NCBI GenBank assembly: GCA_021029095.1
Contig: JAJOHG010000294.1
Location: forward strand, 1 to 31,996
Reading direction: 5' to 3'
Source: Phellopilus nigrolimitatus
Taxonomy: Eukaryota; Basidiomycota; Agaricomycetes; Hymenochaetales; Hymenochaetaceae
Length of the DNA stretch: 31,996 nt
In this document: piece by piece, positions 28,151 to 31,996 of the stretch
Layout of the letters: every line of letters starts with the position of its first letter
How positions within the stretch are numbered: position 1 is the first letter of the stretch
Position numbers and translations under genes: made by a program
The notes under the pieces: model-generated
The model's database searches: none
Told to the model about the DNA's origin: nothing
What the model saw: only the letters and a program-made list of their open reading frames with translations

Positions 28151-29926
28151 ACTTTCGAGTCGTGGTCTTGACGCTCGACAAGAATCAGGTATGTTTGCGA
28201 CAGTTCCACTTTCATAAATGATTTGATGAATACTACGCAGAATTACATGTATTCTCAGTATGTACCTCAATTGTGTTCGACAGTGTTGGAATTTCTGAAG
28301 TGCATGCTTGTGTTCTGGCTACAGGCGAGGCGATATAATAGCTCGGAGGAAAGAGAGGAAAGGGCGGAGGACTGGTATGGTGAGCGCGCTTCAAGGATAG
28401 ATTGAGTCTCGCAGAGATTCAGGTCAAAGCGTAGCGCCGCTAGCCAGCACCTCCATTAATTTCTTGACTTCGTTGCAAATTACACGACTCACTGAGACGC
28501 TTCAAAAATTTAGCAAATAGAGCAAGAAATCCGAGTCGCCTCCAGAAGCATAGGTAACATTGTCTCTGTACGTTAATTACCTTCCCAATAGGTATGCAAT
28601 GGAAAACTGCACTAATGCCTTGATTCCAAAGTGCGATAAATTTCTCGATATTGACCGAAGCTTGTTATATATATATATATATCTTTTCTTGGTGTAAAGT
28701 TAATTTAATACTTGTCTTAGTCTTTGTAACCAGCGTCCTTTCCTCCCAGTACAAATGAACTTATTTTGCTTCCGCCGCAAAAGTGATACAAATGCTATTA
28801 ATACCGTAGCACGGCCATGCTTTTCGCTTTCTTTACTTTGCATTGAAATTCTTGTAATATGATATCTGAACCCAGAACGAGTAATCGGCCCTCCCTTCGC
28901 AATATCTATTATATTAATAATCACCTCGCCACACAATGGCAATATTCTGCGATGTAAAAGTAAGGCGCTATAAAGTCGTATAGGACTTCGAGTCACTAGA
29001 ACAGAAACACCCACAAAAACATAAGGTAAGTTGTACAGACACATATCAAATCTTGGTCATTGCAGCTCTGAATGTGATACTTAGAATGGCATCTCAAAAC
29101 AAATTCGAGCCTTGTCTATCTATGCTGTCTTCGGGATCCCGACACCGAGAGGTACTATTATAAACACAGGGGATATTAATCTCATTGGATACCAAAATCA
29201 TGCTCTTCACATGTGAACCTGGAGAACAAAGGACATACAGAACAGGTGGTTGCATTCACGATGACCCTGAGAAAGTGCGATTCCAAAGTGTCGTCCAGTT
29301 CAATAGAAGGCCTCTGGAAAGAATAGACATCGAGCGCATCAATACAGACCTGAATTATATGTCTGTCACTGGTGTGCCCTCAGAAAAGGAGTGGCTTACC
29401 ATATACCTCCGAAAAGATAGAATTCGGCCTTGAAGCAGAAGTTGAAACAATATTCGGTTTACGGGAAAAATGAAACGAAGGGAGGTTATCATTAAGCTTG
29501 AAAGATTGTTGAAGACACATGATGTGTTTTTGTCACCGGGGCCAACCTCAGAACATAGGATTTTGCCTAGGTTTCGGAAGATACTATCATCCCCATGTGT
29601 AATCCCTATTCCATCAGTCACTATGCATATTCATGTATGTACGTACAGAGAAGAATTTAATTGCAAGCATTGTCTTTGAATTAAGACGAGGAGAAAACTG
29701 ATGCGCCGTACACAATACAGCTATAGTTTGAAGAACACTGAGCAGGTTCGAGATATTCAGCTCGGGAACGTTTGAAACAGCTTGCATGCTTTGAGAAGTA
29801 CTGCCAGCGTGAAAAGGGCAGCTGCCATGGATGGTACTTATAGTACAGCTGGATAACATAATAGAGCGACTCGGCTGCTGCTCGGCGTTTGCACAACTCT
29901 CCTTTGCACCCACAACGGCATCCTCA
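28150..29926. repeat. right arm of the 1.75-kb inverted duplication
   Basis: Inverse copy of 24175-25905. Unlike the left arm it contains a (TA)n tract at about 28667-28682 and frameshifts in the X gene. Confidence 0.88.
29086..29560 (+). pseudogene. gene X3: frameshifted copy of X2
   Basis: The ATG at 29086 starts MASQNKFEP, but one T is missing relative to X2 just after (GAGCCTTGTC versus GAGCCTTTGTC), so frame is lost at once. The frame is recovered at DTKIMLFTCEPGEQRTYRTG G, FQSVVQFNRRPLERIDIERI and SVTGVPSEKEWLTIYL. A further shift near 29415 precedes VIIKLERLLKTHDVFLSPGP. The 5'UTR intron and TATA are kept upstream. This is the decayed partner of X2 in the other inverted arm. Confidence 0.75.
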
Positions 29927-30012
29927 GCAGCGTCCTTAAGCAGACTAAAAAATTCTAAATGATGCTCGAGCTTATCCAGTCGCTCAGAGTCGCCTCAGGT
30001 CAGCCCGTATCA

Positions 30013-30300
30013 TTAGGGGACCAATTTTGTCGTCCACACATCCATCGTCCAGCTCATTGTCGATATGTGGGTCTGCTGCGCTGAACTGTGGTTTAGGAAG
30101 GGTATGTATGACCAGAAGTCGAGAGTGCCGAACGACCCGCAGTGAACACAAGTGTCTATGTTATGGCATGCCTCGGCTGCAGGAGAGGTGATATCAATAG
30201 CTGGGAGGAATGCAAGGCGAGGGAAGAGTGCTTGCATGGTGAGTGCGTTTCTGGGATAGATTGAGTCTCTTGAAGATTGAAATCTATGAGAAGCAACTGT
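30013..30300 (+). repeat. third copy of an X-flank segment
   Basis: CAGGAGAGGTGATATCAATAG...TGGTGAGTGCGTTTCTGGGAT...GATTGAGTCTCTTGAAGATT matches 28322-28425 (CAGGCGAGGCGATATAATAG...GATTGAGTCTCGCAGAGATT). No gene is recognised. Confidence 0.5.
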
Positions 30301-30494
30301 CAGCTATTAAGCGCTGCGCTGCACCGGTGTTCTTATGCCTGCGTCCAGCTGGACAAGTAAAAGGAAGCAACTTAGACTAGCCGCGGCATATTTGCATGCT
30401 GCGAGGCGTCGATGAGTTCCGGTCCCAGAGTTGACTGTATTGTATACCATGGTACAATGAATAACGCGAGATAAAGAAGAATGAGATCGCGAGC

Positions 30495-30501
30495 CTAATC
30501 T

Positions 30502-30538
<37 letters not shown>

Positions 30539-31690
30539 TGCCCTCAGCCCGATCTCTCGCCTTCTTCGCCTTCCTTCGCTTCCGCGTCTTCCGGCCCTCT
30601 TCGCGGTCGATGCGGGGTTCGCGTACGTATGTCAGCGTACGCACAAAGCCATCCCCACGGACGTCTGCCCACGGGCGCGTGGCATGGCCTGTCGCGCGCG
30701 TGTGGGACGGCACCGCTGGCGGCGGTACTCGGACGGCGGCGGGTATCCACTGTTGCCGAATCTTCTCCGCCGGCTCCAGAATTCGAGAGGTGGCCGGCGC
30801 AGGCGGCCGCGGGGGCGTATACGATGCGACGTGACGCGCTTCGTCTTCGCGCTGAGCGAAAGCACCTTATGCGCCTGGTTGCTTTCACCGCCGCCGGACT
30901 CGGCACGCTAGGCCCACCTCCTCTCGAGTCACCAGGGAGGAGCTGCGGGAACGCGCCGTGGCCACGCGTGCCTCCTCGCGTTCGCGCTGCGCGACTGCCT
31001 CCTCCCGCGCGAGAACCGCGGCGAGTTCGCTACCGAGCGACTCGAGGAGCGCGGCGTGCGCAGGCGGGGAGAGGAGCGGCGCGGAACAGTGCGGGCAGGC
31101 GAGATGCGGCGGGTTGAGCGCACAGAGGACGAAGCCGCAGTGCGCGCAGAGCTGTGCGTGCCGTGCAAGCCCATGCGCCCTGGCTGATACACAGTATGAT
31201 AATACTCAAAAGAAAGGTTACGGATTAAGATGAGGAACGCACCTTGGCAGACGCAGCCGCCCTGTGCGTCGCGCTCGCGCCCGGACGAGGACGTGAGGTC
31301 CGCGATGGTACCTTTGAGCGCGCGTGCTGCATCGGCGCCGACGCGTCCTTTGCCTTCCTTTTGTTCTTCGCTGGCGTCGACGGCGAGAGTGCGGTTTTAT
31401 CCTGTCTGAAGGGACGGACGAGTGTGCCCAGGTGTACGGCGAGAAGACGAGGCGCGAAGGCTGCAAGCTCGCGCACGACCCGGTAGTTGCCGAGACGTAA
31501 TTTGTTTAGCTGCGACGACGACTAACGGCATGCGACGCTCACGCAGCGTCCACAAATTCCGCAGACCGAAGCTTTGTCTTGGACGACAAGCGAACACGCA
31601 CGACCCTCCTGTGAGCCGACGCAGACTACAGAGCAAACTGCTCAATATCTTCGGGAGAGTGCACAAGGGCGCTCGTAATGATGGATGATG
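30495..31690 (-). pseudogene. TRIP4/ASC-1-type C2HC5 zinc finger gene, copy C
   Basis: After an intron (31184-31242) the minus strand encodes a finger with all expected cysteines: GCVCQ (before the intron), ARAHGLARHAQLCAHCGFVL CALNPPHLACPHC. It continues LLESLGSELAAVLAREEA. A long C-terminal frame, SRILEPAEKIRQQWIPAA, then RPWADVRGDGFVRTLTYVRE PRIDREE, a Lys/Arg tail and about 13 Ala, ends at 30495. The upstream exon has a roughly 20-bp deletion compared with copy B (after MQHARS), and single-base losses occur near 30960 and near 30830. The finger and tail are well kept but the gene is broken in at least three places. Confidence 0.62.
30501..30537 (-). repeat. (CAG)n microsatellite encoding the poly-Ala tail of copy C
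   Basis: About 12 uninterrupted CAG/GCT units. Copy A has only a short interrupted version (6729-6740), so the expansion is specific to this copy. Confidence 0.85.
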
Positions 31691-31920
31691 GATAGAGCTA
31701 GGGGAGCGGGTTACGCTGCACAGGACTGAGCTTCTATTGCATACTACTTTAAGTAATGCCGAACTATCGGGACTCGCCACAAGAGCCAAGCGAGCGGGAA
31801 TATATGATTCCGAGCACTGGATGATGATAGGTAGGCAGGATAACAGAAGACGCTCGCAATGATGATGATGGACAGAGTCAGATGAGCGGATTTACACTGC
31901 TTCTATTGCATACTACTAGT
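31671..31920 (+). repeat. imperfect direct repeat near the window end
   Basis: CGCTCGTAATGATGGATGAT...TTCTATTGCATACTACT (31671-31746) recurs as CGCTCGCAATGATGATGATG...TTCTATTGCATACTACT (31852-31917). No gene is recognised from 31690 to the end. Confidence 0.6.
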
Positions 31921-31996
31921 GAGTCAGAAAACACCTAGCTCTGGCTCAACTCGAAGCGATAAAACATGAATTTATATGTGGGGTGCCCACATATTA

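Overview
The window looks like nuclear DNA of a filamentous basidiomycete (Agaricomycetes-like). Introns are short (about 50-80 nt) with GTRNGT donors and CTNAC/CTAAC-type branch sites. Host-like coding patches are GC3-rich and resemble fungal families: a MARVEL-like tetraspan protein, TRIP4-type C2HC5 zinc fingers, SulP, Utp4, ATP-citrate lyase and GATA. There are almost no ordinary genes. The window is an accessory, repeat-rich mosaic of nested transposons, inverted duplications and gene fragments that still carry introns.

Layout. 1-2.8 kb: a decayed TPR-protein gene and an unidentified coding remnant. 2.8-4.0 kb: one apparently intact four-exon MARVEL-like membrane protein gene with CCAAT, TATA and poly(A) signals. 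4.9-9.5 kb: gene X1 of a small unrecognised family, a duplicated flank, a broken TRIP4-like zinc finger gene, an ATP-citrate lyase fragment, and a second copy of the flank. 9,491-14,562: a complete hAT transposon with 14-bp perfect TIRs, the 8-bp duplication ATTCGTAT and a 13-exon transposase model of 966 aa. 14.6-15.15 kb: the rest of the interrupted TRIP4-like unit and a GATA zinc finger fragment.

15.15-23.9 kb: a candidate 8.7-kb element with inverted ends (TACCCTGT plus about 10-bp repeats) enclosing minus-strand Utp4-like and SulP-like fragments. Inside it, splitting the Utp4-like fragment, lies a 6.28-kb foldback-like element (15,835-22,118). Its 998-bp inverted arms match at every point checked and are made largely of 42-bp tandem units. 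It is flanked by the direct repeat GTGATGTG.

24.2-29.9 kb: a 1.75-kb inverted duplication with gene X2 (apparently intact) in one arm and X3 (frameshifted) in the other, enclosing another TRIP4-like copy. 30.0-31.7 kb: a further TRIP4-like pseudogene. X genes, their flanks and TRIP4-like copies recur together, which points to a segmentally duplicated unit. I saw no single new defence-like or metabolic system. The strongest novel items are the foldback-like element, the nested gene-capturing element and the X family.
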